64,000 nt of DNA. It comes from Thiopontia sp964415865 (GTDB taxonomy: Bacteria; Pseudomonadota; Gammaproteobacteria; GCF-002020875). This document shows positions 7,963 through 18,048 of the stretch, in pieces; within the stretch, counting starts at the first letter, position 1; every line of letters begins with the position of its first letter. The stretch covers positions 1 to 64,000 of the forward strand of contig CAYQBY010000003.1 in the NCBI GenBank assembly GCA_964415865.1. Reading direction: 5' to 3'. The position numbers and the translations under genes were made by a program. Under the pieces are notes generated by a model. The model did not search any database and had not been told where the DNA came from. It was given only the letters and a program-made list of their open reading frames with translations.

Positions 7963-9384
7963 GTGAGACAGACGATGGTAGTGAGCTGGAACCGACAACA
8001 GCTCACTACACGCTGGTTACTATTAACCGCATTATTACTAAGTCTTCCTGCACTCATGCAAAGGGCTGAGGCTGTAGCTCTCCCCTCCTTTCAAGAGCTG
8101 GTAGATGCCACCCCAAAGGGCGGTGTGTTGACACCACCTGCAGGAATCTATGCAGGTCCAGTTATCATTGAGACCCCTATCACCATTGATGGAAAAAACG
8201 GGGTCACCATTGATGCTGGCGGCAAGGGAAGCGTGGTATATGTCGATACAGATGGGGCTACCCTGCAAAACCTGACACTGACAAACTCCGGTGTATCCCA
8301 TAACGACATAGATTCCGGGGTACAGGTTCGTGGCAACTTCAATGTAATTAAAGATAACATCATCAAAGAGTGTCTGTTTGGGGTTGATCTTGGACAGGCC
8401 GAAAACAACATAATTCGCCGCAACCATATCAGCTCAAAAAGTGATCGTGATCTAGGTCTACAAGGAGACTCTATTCGCCTCTGGTACAGCTTCAATAATC
8501 AGATCACCGACAACATCATTACCAACTCTCGAGATATGGTGGTCTGGTACTCGAAAGACAACACCATTGCTCGTAACAAATCATCCGGGGGACGCTATGC
8601 TCTCCACTTCATGTACTCGCAGGGAAACCTGGTTGAGGAGAATGAGTATACCGACAACTCTGTAGGTATATTTTTGATGTACAGTGATGGTGCAGTAATT
8701 AAAAATAACTATATAGCCCACTCCCAAGGAACAACCGGAATGGGGATAGGCCTCAAAGAGACCAGTGACGTTAAAATCACCGACAATAAGATTCTATACT
8801 GTGCCACTGGCATCTACAGTGATGTATCACCATATCAACCAGACACCATCAATCTAATGGAGGACAACCTGATAGCCTTTAATGGTATCGGCATGCTCTT
8901 CCATACCCCATGGTGGGGAAATGTTGCCCGCAACAACTCATTCAAGGACAACATCACCCAGGTGGCTGTTGATGGAAATGGTGGTGCCACCAAGAATGTG
9001 TGGGAGGGAAATCACTGGGACGACTACGAAGGTTTTGATCAGAATCGTGACGACACTGGAGATACCCCTTATGAGCTCTATGCTTATGCTGACCGAATCT
9101 GGATGGATCGTCCTGATGCCCGCTTCTTTATGGGCACACCACTCCTGGCATCCCTCGATTTTCTTGAGCGACTTGCCCCATTCTCGGAACCAACACTGCT
9201 TCTGAGAGATGAAAAACCACTATTGGCATCTCTGGATACCCGTATACTCAACAGTGAAGACCGGGATATTACACCAGCCACAGAACGTGACAGTTCAGGA
9301 AAGGAAACCAAAGATGATGATGCAAATCCTGTCAATAAAGACTGGGCATCATCACTAAGATTACTTGAGAAGAGCCTGCAATGA
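7963..9384 (+). CDS. nosD: NosD, periplasmic copper-site maturation protein
   Basis: 473 aa from a GTG start (an in-frame ATG lies 12 nt downstream). It has a signal peptide ending near RAEA. The rest is a right-handed beta-helix with repeated N-x-I/x-N-N-x-I motifs (CASH/NosD repeats; for example DNIIKECLFGVDLG, NIIRRNHISS, DSIRLWYSFNNQITDNIIT). NosD works with the NosFY ABC transporter to assemble the CuZ site of NosZ. The last about 60 residues are charged and variable. The start of nosG overlaps its stop by 4 nt. Confidence 0.95.
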   Translation: MRQTMVVSWNRQQLTTRWLLLTALLLSLPALMQRAEAVALPSFQELVDATPKGGVLTPPAGIYAGPVIIETPITIDGKNGVTIDAGGKGSVVYVDTDGATLQNLTLTNSGVSHNDIDSGVQVRGNFNVIKDNIIKECLFGVDLGQAENNIIRRNHISSKSDRDLGLQGDSIRLWYSFNNQITDNIITNSRDMVVWYSKDNTIARNKSSGGRYALHFMYSQGNLVEENEYTDNSVGIFLMYSDGAVIKNNYIAHSQGTTGMGIGLKETSDVKITDNKILYCATGIYSDVSPYQPDTINLMEDNLIAFNGIGMLFHTPWWGNVARNNSFKDNITQVAVDGNGGATKNVWEGNHWDDYEGFDQNRDDTGDTPYELYAYADRIWMDRPDARFFMGTPLLASLDFLERLAPFSEPTLLLRDEKPLLASLDTRILNSEDRDITPATERDSSGKETKDDDANPVNKDWASSLRLLEKSLQ

Positions 9385-10205
9385 GCGAATCAGAGAAAAG
9401 ACCTGAGCGTCTATCAAGAAAAGAGAGGGAGCGCCGAGAGTTCATGAGAACCTCAGCCATGGTTGCTGGAGTTACCGGATTCTCACTACTTACCCTTATC
9501 CCCACAGTTAATAATGCTGCACCCAGATTGCGCCCACCTGGTGCACTGGATGAGAAAGAGTACCTGGCCTCCTGTATAAAGTGTGGACAGTGCGTTCAGG
9601 TATGTCCGGTAGAGGCCATTGAGTTGGCAGATATTTTTGATGGGCAAGGTCAGGGGGCAGCCTATATTGATGCACGTGACCAGGCCTGTGACTTCTCCTG
9701 TGATGGCCTGCAGTGTGTTCTGGCCTGCCCCACCGGTGCCCTGACTCATGAGATCAACTACTCCCATGAAACCAGAATGGGGATCGCACGACTCGAGCTA
9801 CCGGATGAATGTCTTGCAATGAAAAAAGAGGGGTTTCGAGGGGTTACCCGAGGGCTAGAGTATAGTGGCAAACTGCGCTTTGATGAGATTGACCGCTGGG
9901 AGCCGCAACCACTTAATGAACAACATTTTGATCTACCGCTCTGTGACCTCTGTGTTCGCCTCTGCCCGATAGAGATACGAGCCAACCAGTGTGATGCAGG
10001 TAAACCGCCATCCGGTGACCAGAACCAATGCCCTCCAAACAGGGCGATAATGCTCTCCGTGGAGAAGAAGGCAGATGGTGGCCTACAGTATCGTCCTACT
10101 GTGCTCGAGGGGTGTGTCGGCTGTGGAGTCTGTGAGATGGTATGCCCTACCACTGCACCATCCATCGTCATTGATGAAAGAAAAGTTTGGGAGGATGTCG
10201 CATGA
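9381..10205 (+). CDS. nosG: NosG, NapG-like periplasmic ferredoxin
   Basis: 274 aa. It starts inside the nosD stop (ATGA). A Tat motif RREFMR precedes a hydrophobic stretch, so it is exported folded. Four [4Fe-4S] motifs can be read: CIKCGQCVQVCP, a CDFSC/CVLACP group, CDLCVRLCP and CVGCGVCEMVCP. NapG/NosG proteins pair with the membrane NapH/NosH protein as a quinol dehydrogenase that feeds electrons to periplasmic reductases. Next to nosZ of clade II, this replaces NosR as the proposed menaquinol-to-NosZ route. Confidence 0.92.
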   Translation: MSESEKRPERLSRKERERREFMRTSAMVAGVTGFSLLTLIPTVNNAAPRLRPPGALDEKEYLASCIKCGQCVQVCPVEAIELADIFDGQGQGAAYIDARDQACDFSCDGLQCVLACPTGALTHEINYSHETRMGIARLELPDECLAMKKEGFRGVTRGLEYSGKLRFDEIDRWEPQPLNEQHFDLPLCDLCVRLCPIEIRANQCDAGKPPSGDQNQCPPNRAIMLSVEKKADGGLQYRPTVLEGCVGCGVCEMVCPTTAPSIVIDERKVWEDVA

Positions 10206-11179
10206 GGATCGGAAAATATTGCGTCAATATAATGATGGGGAAGAGCCCTACCAAGACACCCCCAGAAAAAATTTCTACCGAGGCACAAGAGCTCCATGAG
10301 CGCAAGAAAAAAAATGGGGAGGTAGACAAGGTCAAGGCACGTGAGGAGCATCAGATATATCGTGAAACTCATAATAAAAAGTGGCGCAAGAGACGCTGGA
10401 CCACCCTGATACTGGTTAACCTCCTATTTGTTGTCTCCTACGCACTGGATATCCAGGTACTGGAGGGAGCACTAACCGCATCCCGTTTCCTTGGATTTCA
10501 TATGGCTGATCTAAACTCAGCTCTACAGGTAATGCTCGCCTTCAAGACAGTAGTGATAAATCTGCTGATTGGAACTGTAACCATCCTGATCCTCTGGTTG
10601 TTGCTTGGTGGACGTACCTTCTGCTCCTGGGTCTGTCCATACCATCTCCTCTCGGAATTTGCCGAGATGATCCATATCAAGCTAGTTGAAAAGAAGATTA
10701 TCAAGAACCATCTCTTCAACCGTAAGGCACGCCTCTATCTCTATATTATCTTTCTTGCTCTAGCCCTTGGTACCGGCTATACAATTTTTGAGGCCATCTC
10801 CCCTACAGGGATTCTGAGCCGAGCACTGATTTATGGCCCCACAGTTGCGCTACTTTGGGTACTGTTTTTGCTGACAGTAGAGATCTTCTACTCCCGTAGA
10901 GCCTGGTGTCGTTACGCCTGCCCTATTGGCCTGACCTATGGCTTTGTTGGTATCTTCTCTCCACTGAAGATCAACTACAATGTCGATGCCTGTCACCATG
11001 AGGGAGACTGCCGCAAGGTCTGCCTGGTTCCACATGTGTTGGAATGGACAATCAAGGGGCGGGCACCGGATATTAATGTGGGGATCGGTCCGGACTGTAC
11101 CAGATGCGGCATGTGTGTAGATGTCTGCCCAACAGATTCTCTAAGCTATCACTTCAAAGGCCTAAGCAAGAAAAAATGA
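10202..11179 (+). CDS. nosH: NosH, NapH-like membrane quinol dehydrogenase subunit
   Basis: 325 aa from ATG 10202, which overlaps the nosG stop and follows GGGAGGATG. A long charged cytoplasmic N terminus (about 60 residues) is followed by four or five membrane segments. Two CxxxCP motifs (CSWVCPYH and CRYACPIG) are typical of NapH/NosR/CcoG-type membrane proteins. Two C-terminal [4Fe-4S] clusters follow (CHHEGDCRKVC and CTRCGMCVDVCP). It probably forms the menaquinol-oxidising complex with NosG. The adjoining men genes support a menaquinol link. Confidence 0.92.
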   Translation: MRIGKYCVNIMMGKSPTKTPPEKISTEAQELHERKKKNGEVDKVKAREEHQIYRETHNKKWRKRRWTTLILVNLLFVVSYALDIQVLEGALTASRFLGFHMADLNSALQVMLAFKTVVINLLIGTVTILILWLLLGGRTFCSWVCPYHLLSEFAEMIHIKLVEKKIIKNHLFNRKARLYLYIIFLALALGTGYTIFEAISPTGILSRALIYGPTVALLWVLFLLTVEIFYSRRAWCRYACPIGLTYGFVGIFSPLKINYNVDACHHEGDCRKVCLVPHVLEWTIKGRAPDINVGIGPDCTRCGMCVDVCPTDSLSYHFKGLSKKK

Positions 11180-12030
11180 TCCTTTTAAAGAAGGTATCCA
11201 AGACCTTCAAACGTACCACCGTTCTGCAAGAGCTTGATCTGGAAATCAAGACGGGCGACAGGGTTGCCCTGATTGGCTCCAATGGTGCCGGTAAAACAAC
11301 CCTGATCCGCTGCTTGCTCGGTGAATACAGCTTTGATGGAGAGATCACCCTTGATGGCAAGAACCCGCGCAGGGAGAGAAAGGAGGTTCTATCACGTATA
11401 GGATTTGTACCTCAACTCCCTCCCCCGCTCAAAATGCCTGTTCAACAATTACTGGATTTTTCCGCCAGCGTCTGCGGGTGCTCTACAGAGGAGATGGTAT
11501 CAGTAGCTGAACAGCTGGGGCTTGAACTTGAGACCATAAGAAAAAGAGCATTTGTAAAACTCTCTGGCGGACAGAAACAGAAACTACTGATCGCCATCGC
11601 ACTAGGGCGCGCCACCAATCTACTTATAATGGATGAACCTGCCGCCAACCTTGATCCTGAGGCCAGACACATTCTCTTCTCCATGCTTGAGAAAAAGAGA
11701 AAAGAGACTGCCATGTTAATCTCCAGCCATCGTCTTGATGAGGTGGCCTCACTGGTAAATCGGGTGATTGAGCTGGATCGAGGCAAGGTGATTCTGGATG
11801 ATCGAGTTGATGATAGTGTAGAGCTCTCCAGTCTACTGAGCTGCACTATCAAAACCACTCGTATCGAACCTGCATTTTCAGCAGCCATCAAATCATGGGG
11901 ATTCAGCAACCAAAACTCTGAAACAGAATGGAATGGAACTATTCCGGGACCAGATCGCCTCCGTTTTCTGGGAGTACTCTCACGCTATGCCGCCTTGTTG
12001 GCACAGGTCAATATTGAGGAGAGTAGTTGA
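11176..12030 (+). CDS. nosF: NosF, ABC transporter ATPase for NosZ maturation
   Basis: 284 aa from ATG 11176, overlapping the nosH stop by 4 nt; the longer upstream frame only re-reads nosH. Walker A GSNGAGKTT, Q-loop FVPQLP, signature LSGGQKQK, Walker B LLIMDEP and the switch His in ISSHRLDE are all present. Together with NosY it powers transport of a sulfur-containing or copper-site precursor used with NosD. Confidence 0.96.
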   Translation: MILLKKVSKTFKRTTVLQELDLEIKTGDRVALIGSNGAGKTTLIRCLLGEYSFDGEITLDGKNPRRERKEVLSRIGFVPQLPPPLKMPVQQLLDFSASVCGCSTEEMVSVAEQLGLELETIRKRAFVKLSGGQKQKLLIAIALGRATNLLIMDEPAANLDPEARHILFSMLEKKRKETAMLISSHRLDEVASLVNRVIELDRGKVILDDRVDDSVELSSLLSCTIKTTRIEPAFSAAIKSWGFSNQNSETEWNGTIPGPDRLRFLGVLSRYAALLAQVNIEESS

Positions 12031-12539
12031 TGAGATGGTCAACCATGAATCTACTGAAGGTTATATACCTGACCTCACTGCTGTTTCTGGCTGGCTGTAG
12101 CGGTGATCCCGCAACAGGTCCTGTTGATGTCACCTGGGATCGAGATAACTGTGACCGCTGCATGATGGCACTTAGTGATCGCAACCACTCTGCCCAGGTT
12201 CGTGGTGGCAAACAGCACACCCCATACACTTTTGATGACATAGGTTGTGCCCTGCTATGGCTTGAAGAACAGTCATGGAAAGATGATCCAGCAACTGAGA
12301 TCTGGGTAAACAACTACCATGATGGAAGCTGGCTGAATGCCAGAGAGGCACAGTATGTGAAAATTACCCATACCCCAATGAATTACGGCTTTAGTGCACA
12401 ACCAAAAGCCACCGATGAGTCAGTCGACTTTAAAGAGATGAAAAGTTCTGTTTTCCGCCAGGAGGATACCTACCACGCCTCACTAAAGGCTCGTCTTGCC
12501 CATCGCGCCACAGAGGCTGTAAACGGGAACAAACCATGA
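12030..12539 (+). CDS. nosL: NosL, copper(I)-binding lipoprotein
   Basis: 169 aa from ATG 12030, overlapping the nosF stop by one nt and preceded by GAGGAGAG. A lipoprotein signal ends at LFLAGC. The metal motif NCDRCMM matches the NosL CxxCxM Cu(I) site. NosL delivers copper to NosZ through the NosDFY complex. Order here is F-L-Y rather than F-Y-L. Confidence 0.95.
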   Translation: MRWSTMNLLKVIYLTSLLFLAGCSGDPATGPVDVTWDRDNCDRCMMALSDRNHSAQVRGGKQHTPYTFDDIGCALLWLEEQSWKDDPATEIWVNNYHDGSWLNAREAQYVKITHTPMNYGFSAQPKATDESVDFKEMKSSVFRQEDTYHASLKARLAHRATEAVNGNKP

Positions 12540-13363
12540 AACACACCTGGATGACAGCCAAGGCAGATATCTCTGAATCACTGCGAAGCAAGTGGTTCCT
12601 GATATATTCAATTGTCTTTGGGGGAATAATTGCTCTGCTCTTTGCCTTTGGATTGACTGAATCCAGGATCATGGGGTTTGTCGGTCTATCACGCCTGTTG
12701 ATTACATATATTCAGCTATCAATGGCAATCCTCCCGATATTTATTCTAATCACCACAGTGCGCTCTGTTGCTGGTGATCGTGATGCAGGAATATTTGAGT
12801 ACCTGCTCTCACTCCCAATATCCCTCTCCTCATGGTTCTGGGGCAAAATGTTTGGTCGCTTCACTGTTGTCTTTCTTCCGGTTTTCCTCGCCATGGCAGG
12901 GGCAATTGTGTGGGGAGTCATTCAGGGAATGGAGATCCCATGGTCCATCTTCCTCTTCTACACAGCCCTGCTCTTCTCTCTGTCATGGTGTTTCCTCGGT
13001 ATTGGGATGCTGATCTCCACCATTGCACGATCACCAGATGTGGCTCAGGGTAGCGCCTTTATGATCTGGCTCTTCCTGCTACTGTTTCTGGATCTTATTC
13101 TGCTTGGCATAATGATTCAGCAACAGATCCCCTCGGATACCATTGTTGCCATCGCGCTTAGTAATCCACTACAGGTGTTTCGCACTGCATCAATGCTGCT
13201 GTTTGATCCCCAGCTGGTTCTGCTTGGCCCCTCAGCCTATCTGATTCTCGACCATTTTGGAGAGTTCTGGTATCTGATATGGGCTATGGCATATCCTCTT
13301 GTGCTTGGTACTGTTACCGCATCCATCGGATATATGCTGTTTCGCCGTGGTGATCAACTGTAG
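12536..13363 (+). CDS. nosY: NosY, ABC transporter permease for NosZ maturation
   Basis: 275 aa with about six membrane segments and the ABC-2 permease features seen in NosY (for example TVRSVAGDRDAGIFEYLLSL and the following PISLSSWFWGK). It overlaps nosL by 4 nt. It is the membrane partner of NosF. Confidence 0.95.
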   Translation: MKHTWMTAKADISESLRSKWFLIYSIVFGGIIALLFAFGLTESRIMGFVGLSRLLITYIQLSMAILPIFILITTVRSVAGDRDAGIFEYLLSLPISLSSWFWGKMFGRFTVVFLPVFLAMAGAIVWGVIQGMEIPWSIFLFYTALLFSLSWCFLGIGMLISTIARSPDVAQGSAFMIWLFLLLFLDLILLGIMIQQQIPSDTIVAIALSNPLQVFRTASMLLFDPQLVLLGPSAYLILDHFGEFWYLIWAMAYPLVLGTVTASIGYMLFRRGDQL

Positions 13364-13394
13364 AAGCTCAACCCTATTATTCTTAATCCCTGCC

Positions 13395-14063
13395 ATGGAA
13401 AGAATCAAACAGACATTAACGGCAATCACTATTGTCCTTATATCCAGCGTCTCATCTGCTGCAAACCTGGAGATTGGTGAAGAGATCAATGAGGTATGTG
13501 CTGGATGTCATGGTGAATATGCCGAAGGGGGTAAAGAAGGGGAATATCCTCGTCTCGCAGGACTGCCAGAGAAATACATTGCCGAAGAGCTGCGCCGTTT
13601 CAAAAGTCATGAGCGTCTAAACCACCCTATGGTTCCATACACCAAGGAGCGGGAGCTACCAGAGGAGGATCTTCTGGATGTATCTGCATACCTCCCAACC
13701 ATACAACTCTATTCAAAACTCCCGCCAATAGACAAAGAAAACTTTGATGCCTACGAACGCCTTCTGCTTAGTAAAAAACTTATCACCATACCCAGATTTG
13801 AAGGTGACGTGAGTGCAGGAGAAAAATTATACAACCAAGAGTGTGCAAGCTGTCACGGACGTCGTGGAGAGGGAAAACTTAAAAAGAGTATTCCACTGCT
13901 GACTGGACAATATAGCTCATACCTACTGAAACAGATCAGCGCCTACAGAGATGGCAACAGAGTTCATGACAATGAGGAGCCAAATGAATCTCTCTTCAAC
14001 GAATATAGCGAGGAAGATCTTCACAACCTGCTAGCCTATCTATCTATCCTGGATGATGATTGA
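13395..14063 (+). CDS. Diheme cytochrome c at the end of the nos genes
   Basis: 222 aa from ATG 13395; the signal peptide runs to SSVSSAA. An upstream in-frame start would only add residues inside nosY. Heme motifs CAGCH and CASCH mark two cytochrome c domains (c4-like, each with RLAG or LLTGQ and a late Met or Asn-rich loop). It lies 31 nt after nosY and overlaps menC by 8-11 nt, so it is transcribed with both. Probably a periplasmic electron carrier to NosZ. Confidence 0.88.
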   Translation: MERIKQTLTAITIVLISSVSSAANLEIGEEINEVCAGCHGEYAEGGKEGEYPRLAGLPEKYIAEELRRFKSHERLNHPMVPYTKERELPEEDLLDVSAYLPTIQLYSKLPPIDKENFDAYERLLLSKKLITIPRFEGDVSAGEKLYNQECASCHGRRGEGKLKKSIPLLTGQYSSYLLKQISAYRDGNRVHDNEEPNESLFNEYSEEDLHNLLAYLSILDDD

Positions 14064-15066
14064 CTCACTCTTTATCCTCCCTTACCACCTACCACTAAAA
14101 CGTCCATGGATAACCAACTACGGGACAACTAACAACCGTGATGGTTTTCTTGTAGAGATCAGTGAGCAAGATGGCTCTACAGGTATAGGTGATGCGGCCC
14201 CCCTACCCAATATGGGCGGTGAATCGTTGGAGCAGTGCCGCACCACTCTGGAGTTACTAAAAGAGGAGGCAAGCAATATCTCTGTTGATGATATGCTGGA
14301 CAGACTCTCCCCCCTGCGAGAAATCTCTCCTGCAGCCTGCTGCGGGGTAGAATCTGCCCTGATTACGATCTTGGCAAAGAGATGCAACCTGACTCCAGGC
14401 AGATGGATCTCACCCAACGCCAGCAACAAAATCAGGGTTAACTACTCTGCAGGTAGTTTGAACAGCGCAACAGCACCCGTTGATGGTGAATCAGTTATAA
14501 AGATAAAGGTTGGTCTATCACCTGTTAATGAAGAGATTGAACAGCTTCACAAGTTATCTGCAACTCTTCCAGAGGATATCACGGTAAGGCTTGATGCAAA
14601 TCAGGCATGGAGCATGAGAGAGGCTTCTCAATTCATCTCTGCCACCAAGTCACTCTCCATAAAGATAGAGTCACTGGAAGAGCCACTAACAAACCCCACC
14701 CTTGAGGCCATACACAGGCTACAGAAAGAGGCCCCCTTCCCTCTGGCACTGGATGAATCAGTATCTAACTTTGGGATTAAGAGACTACTAGATGATGAAA
14801 AGCTCCAGCGTGTCGTCCTTAAACCTACTCTAATGGGAGGGCCATACACTACGTTCAAGATTGCCAGCCAGTTCAAACAACGAGGGGTTGATGTCATCAT
14901 AACCTCGGCACTTGAGAGTAGCGTGGGAATCATCTCTGCCGCACACTGTGCCGGGGCCATTGACCCGGAACAGAAATATGCACACGGACTTGCAACTGCA
15001 TCATTACTGGCAGAAGATCTTATGTTGGCTCTACCAATAAAAAACGGGATACTGACCCTGCCATGA
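14053..15066 (+). CDS. menC: o-Succinylbenzoate synthase
   Basis: MenC dehydrates SHCHC to o-succinylbenzoate in menaquinone synthesis. 337 aa enolase-superfamily protein: N-terminal cap (RPWITNYGTTNNRDG), catalytic KIKVG, metal ligands DANQAW, EEPL and DES, and the second catalytic Lys in VLKPTLMGG. Two ATGs (14053 and 14056) are possible; both overlap the upstream cytochrome. It is the first of five overlapping men genes that follow the nos genes without a gap. Confidence 0.93.
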   Translation: MMIDSLFILPYHLPLKRPWITNYGTTNNRDGFLVEISEQDGSTGIGDAAPLPNMGGESLEQCRTTLELLKEEASNISVDDMLDRLSPLREISPAACCGVESALITILAKRCNLTPGRWISPNASNKIRVNYSAGSLNSATAPVDGESVIKIKVGLSPVNEEIEQLHKLSATLPEDITVRLDANQAWSMREASQFISATKSLSIKIESLEEPLTNPTLEAIHRLQKEAPFPLALDESVSNFGIKRLLDDEKLQRVVLKPTLMGGPYTTFKIASQFKQRGVDVIITSALESSVGIISAAHCAGAIDPEQKYAHGLATASLLAEDLMLALPIKNGILTLP

Positions 15067-15485
15067 ACAATATTTTCTCCTACACCCATAGAGTTCAACT
15101 CCACGAGATTGATGGCGCAGGAGTGCTCTTCTATGGAGAGATATTCAGGATTATCCATAATGCCTATGAGGAGATGTTATTCAGCAACAACCTTCCTCTT
15201 CATAAGATAATTCATGAGCGCAGGGAGGCGATTCCTCTGGTCCACACTGAGGCTGATTATTATCGGCAAATTAAACTTGGTGAAACTCTTAATCTAAACA
15301 TGAAGGTGGCATCCATTGGCGACCACTCCTTTACCCTGAAAACCACCGTAGATGGCTTTGATAACAATAGTGAGCCACAACATAAAGCTACCGTTACAAC
15401 TACTCATGTAACCACCTCTATCGATAGCGGGAAAAAGATAATAGTCCCTGATGTTCTCAGAGAGATCCTGCTGAGATATGAGTGA
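15063..15485 (+). CDS. menI: Hot-dog thioesterase, likely DHNA-CoA hydrolase
   Basis: 140 aa, a 4HBT-type hot-dog thioesterase: EIDGAGVLFYGEIFRI carries the conserved Asp and helix of the family. It overlaps menC and menD, so it very probably hydrolyses 1,4-dihydroxy-2-naphthoyl-CoA, the product of MenB. The family also includes other acyl-CoA thioesterases, and the assignment rests on operon context. Confidence 0.82.
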   Translation: MNNIFSYTHRVQLHEIDGAGVLFYGEIFRIIHNAYEEMLFSNNLPLHKIIHERREAIPLVHTEADYYRQIKLGETLNLNMKVASIGDHSFTLKTTVDGFDNNSEPQHKATVTTTHVTTSIDSGKKIIVPDVLREILLRYE

Positions 15486-17193
15486 TATCGGCACCACGAA
15501 TCTGCAGTGGTCCGCCATACTGATACAGACTCTGGTTGATGGTGGCATAAACCACTTTGTCATCTCACCAGGCTCCAGATCCACCCCCCTGGCACTGGCT
15601 GTCGCTCGCCATCCAGACACCAAACATTGGGTTATCATAGATGAACGTGATGCAGCCTTCATGGCCCTTGGACAGAGCAAGCAGAGAGGGGTTCCAACTG
15701 CTCTAATCTGCACCTCTGGAACCGCTGTTGCCAATTGGCTTCCTGCGGTTGTTGAGGCATACCACTCAGCCACTCCTGTTTTGCTGCTCTCTGCAGACCG
15801 CCCACCAGAGCTCCACAACTGTGGAGCCAATCAGACAATTGCCCAAAACAATATCTTTGGAGAACAGGTTAGAGCCTCCTACACCACCCTCCCTCCTGAT
15901 GAGATCGATGACTCTGTCAGCCAACTAACTGAGCTGGTGCCACAGATCATGGAGTCAATGAAGAATCCAATTCCTGGACCTGTCCATCTGAACATCCCGT
16001 TTAGGGAGCCACTTATTGCCAATAACTGTGAACAGATCAAATGGCACAATAGTGGCCTGCAATATAAAAACCGAGCCCATACCAACCACTCCACAGCTGC
16101 TGTTGACTACCAGGCTATATCACGGGAGATCAATGGCAGGCCTGGGATTATCCTGTGTGGGGAGTCTGGCTATCCTGATAACTTTAATGAATTGGTAACC
16201 CAGCTTGCAGAGAATCTGGAGGCTCCAATTTTTGCCGATCCACTCTCCAACCTGCGCTGGGGAGATAACAGCACCCAACATATCTTTACCCACTACGATG
16301 GGATCCTTCATGATGAAGATAATCGTAAATTGTATCGTCCCGATTGGGTGATCCAGTTTGGGCGCTTCCCACTCTCAAAATCGGTAGCCACTCTGCTACA
16401 AGAGAGCAAGCCAGCAAAATACATAACCGTTCATCACAAAACCATCTGGAGTGATCCACTATCACTCTCCACTTCGAAAATCTCCACCCCTCCATCAAAC
16501 TTCTGCCAACAACTGCTACAACATACAGGTTCCAGCCCCATAGACAACAACCATCTCAAGATGTTGCAAGAGAAGGAGCAGTTGGCAACAGAGTGGAACA
16601 GCAACGATGATAACCTAAGCGATGATCAGGTTATTAAAGTGCTACATCGACAACTGCCTGGTGGCACCATCCTGTTTAGCGGCAACTCCATGGTTATCAG
16701 AGATATAGATGGCTGGATGAGTTGCAGAGGCAGGAACCTAAAACTATTTGCCAACCGTGGCGCCAGTGGGATTGATGGAAACCTTGCTACCGTCTGCGGT
16801 ATCCGTGCAGTTACAGACCCCAACACTCCTGTTGTGGCACTTTTGGGAGACCTTACCCTCTTCCATAACCTGAATGCTCTCTATCTGGCAAAAGAGCTGG
16901 GAATGAATCTGACCATCATGGTAATCAATAATGGTGGTGGTAATATCTTTAGCCACCTCCCCCCAGACCAGCTACCTGAGTTTGAGAAGTTATGGCTAAC
17001 CCCGACCACAGTAAACTTCAAAAGAGCTGCTACCCTCTACGATATCCCCTACAGAGAGATAACAGATGGAAAAGAGCTCGCACTATGCATAGATGAGCTA
17101 CTCCAACAGCCCCACCCCAAACTGATAGAATTAACCATCGATCGCAACATCAGCAACCATAACCATCACCAATACTGGGAGTCACTACATTGA
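15478..17193 (+). CDS. menD: SEPHCHC synthase (MenD)
   Basis: 571 aa thiamine-diphosphate enzyme that joins 2-oxoglutarate and isochorismate. Features: the N-terminal ISPGSRSTPLALA with catalytic Glu in HWVIIDERDAAFMALG, CTSGTAVANWLPAVVEA, LSADRPPEL, and the ThDP motif GDLTLFHNLN ... INNGGGNIFS. The start overlaps the menI end by 8 nt. Full length for the family. Confidence 0.97.
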   Translation: MSDIGTTNLQWSAILIQTLVDGGINHFVISPGSRSTPLALAVARHPDTKHWVIIDERDAAFMALGQSKQRGVPTALICTSGTAVANWLPAVVEAYHSATPVLLLSADRPPELHNCGANQTIAQNNIFGEQVRASYTTLPPDEIDDSVSQLTELVPQIMESMKNPIPGPVHLNIPFREPLIANNCEQIKWHNSGLQYKNRAHTNHSTAAVDYQAISREINGRPGIILCGESGYPDNFNELVTQLAENLEAPIFADPLSNLRWGDNSTQHIFTHYDGILHDEDNRKLYRPDWVIQFGRFPLSKSVATLLQESKPAKYITVHHKTIWSDPLSLSTSKISTPPSNFCQQLLQHTGSSPIDNNHLKMLQEKEQLATEWNSNDDNLSDDQVIKVLHRQLPGGTILFSGNSMVIRDIDGWMSCRGRNLKLFANRGASGIDGNLATVCGIRAVTDPNTPVVALLGDLTLFHNLNALYLAKELGMNLTIMVINNGGGNIFSHLPPDQLPEFEKLWLTPTTVNFKRAATLYDIPYREITDGKELALCIDELLQQPHPKLIELTIDRNISNHNHHQYWESLH

Positions 17194-18038
17194 TTGAGTG
17201 GACAAGAGAAGAGAGCTCCAATCGCCCCGAACGATCACAGGACGGTAACTACCAGGACATACTCTATGACCATGCAGATGGTATCGCCAAGATAACCATC
17301 AACCGCCCTCAGGTGCGTAATGCCTTTAGACCGGAGACTATCAGGGAGATGATGGAGGCTTTCCACAATGCCCATATGGATCCAGAGATTGGTGCCATCA
17401 TCCTGACTGGGGCTGGTGACAAGGCATTCTGCTCTGGTGGTGACCAGAAAATACGTGGCGAAGAGGGATACAGGGATGAGAGAGGTGGACAACATCTAAA
17501 TGTACTGGATCTGCAGAGACAGATTCGCACCCTCCCCAAACCAGTTGTGGCCATGGTAAACGGCTTTGCCATAGGTGGTGGACATGTTCTGCATCTGATC
17601 TGTGATCTCTCCATCGCATCTGATAACGCCATCTTTGGGCAGACCGGACCCAAGGTTGGAAGTTTTGATGCAGGTCTCGGCGCGGGGCTGTTAGCACGTA
17701 CCGTGGGGATGAAAAAAGCAAAGGAGATCTGGTTTCTCTGTCGTCAGTACAGTGCTACGGAAGCACTGGAGATGGGGTTGGTAAATAGTGTTGTCCCCCA
17801 TGACCAACTTGAGGAGGAGACAGTGAGTTGGTGCCAGGAGATGTTGCAGCACAGCCCAACTGCACTACGGCTTCTCAAGGCTGGGTTCAATGCAGATACC
17901 GATGGGCTTGCCGGCATTCAGGAGCTCGCCGGCAATGCAACTGCTCTATTCTATATGTCAGACGAGGGACAGGAGGGGCGCAATGCTTTTAATGAAAAAC
18001 GTCCTCCAGACTTCACAAAGTTCAACAGAAGAACATAA
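17190..18038 (+). CDS. menB: 1,4-Dihydroxy-2-naphthoyl-CoA synthase
   Basis: 282 aa crotonase-fold enzyme that closes the naphthoate ring. Motifs: RPQVRNAFRPETI, GDKAFCSGGDQ, NGFAIGGGHVLH, FGQTGPKVGSFDAG and the C-terminal KRPPDFTKF. No ATG lies near the N terminus; translation most likely starts at TTG 17190, which overlaps the menD stop by 4 nt and follows GGGAG. A rare start in a tightly coupled operon. Confidence 0.96.
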   Translation: MIEWTREESSNRPERSQDGNYQDILYDHADGIAKITINRPQVRNAFRPETIREMMEAFHNAHMDPEIGAIILTGAGDKAFCSGGDQKIRGEEGYRDERGGQHLNVLDLQRQIRTLPKPVVAMVNGFAIGGGHVLHLICDLSIASDNAIFGQTGPKVGSFDAGLGAGLLARTVGMKKAKEIWFLCRQYSATEALEMGLVNSVVPHDQLEEETVSWCQEMLQHSPTALRLLKAGFNADTDGLAGIQELAGNATALFYMSDEGQEGRNAFNEKRPPDFTKFNRRT

Positions 18039-18048
18039 ATAATAATTG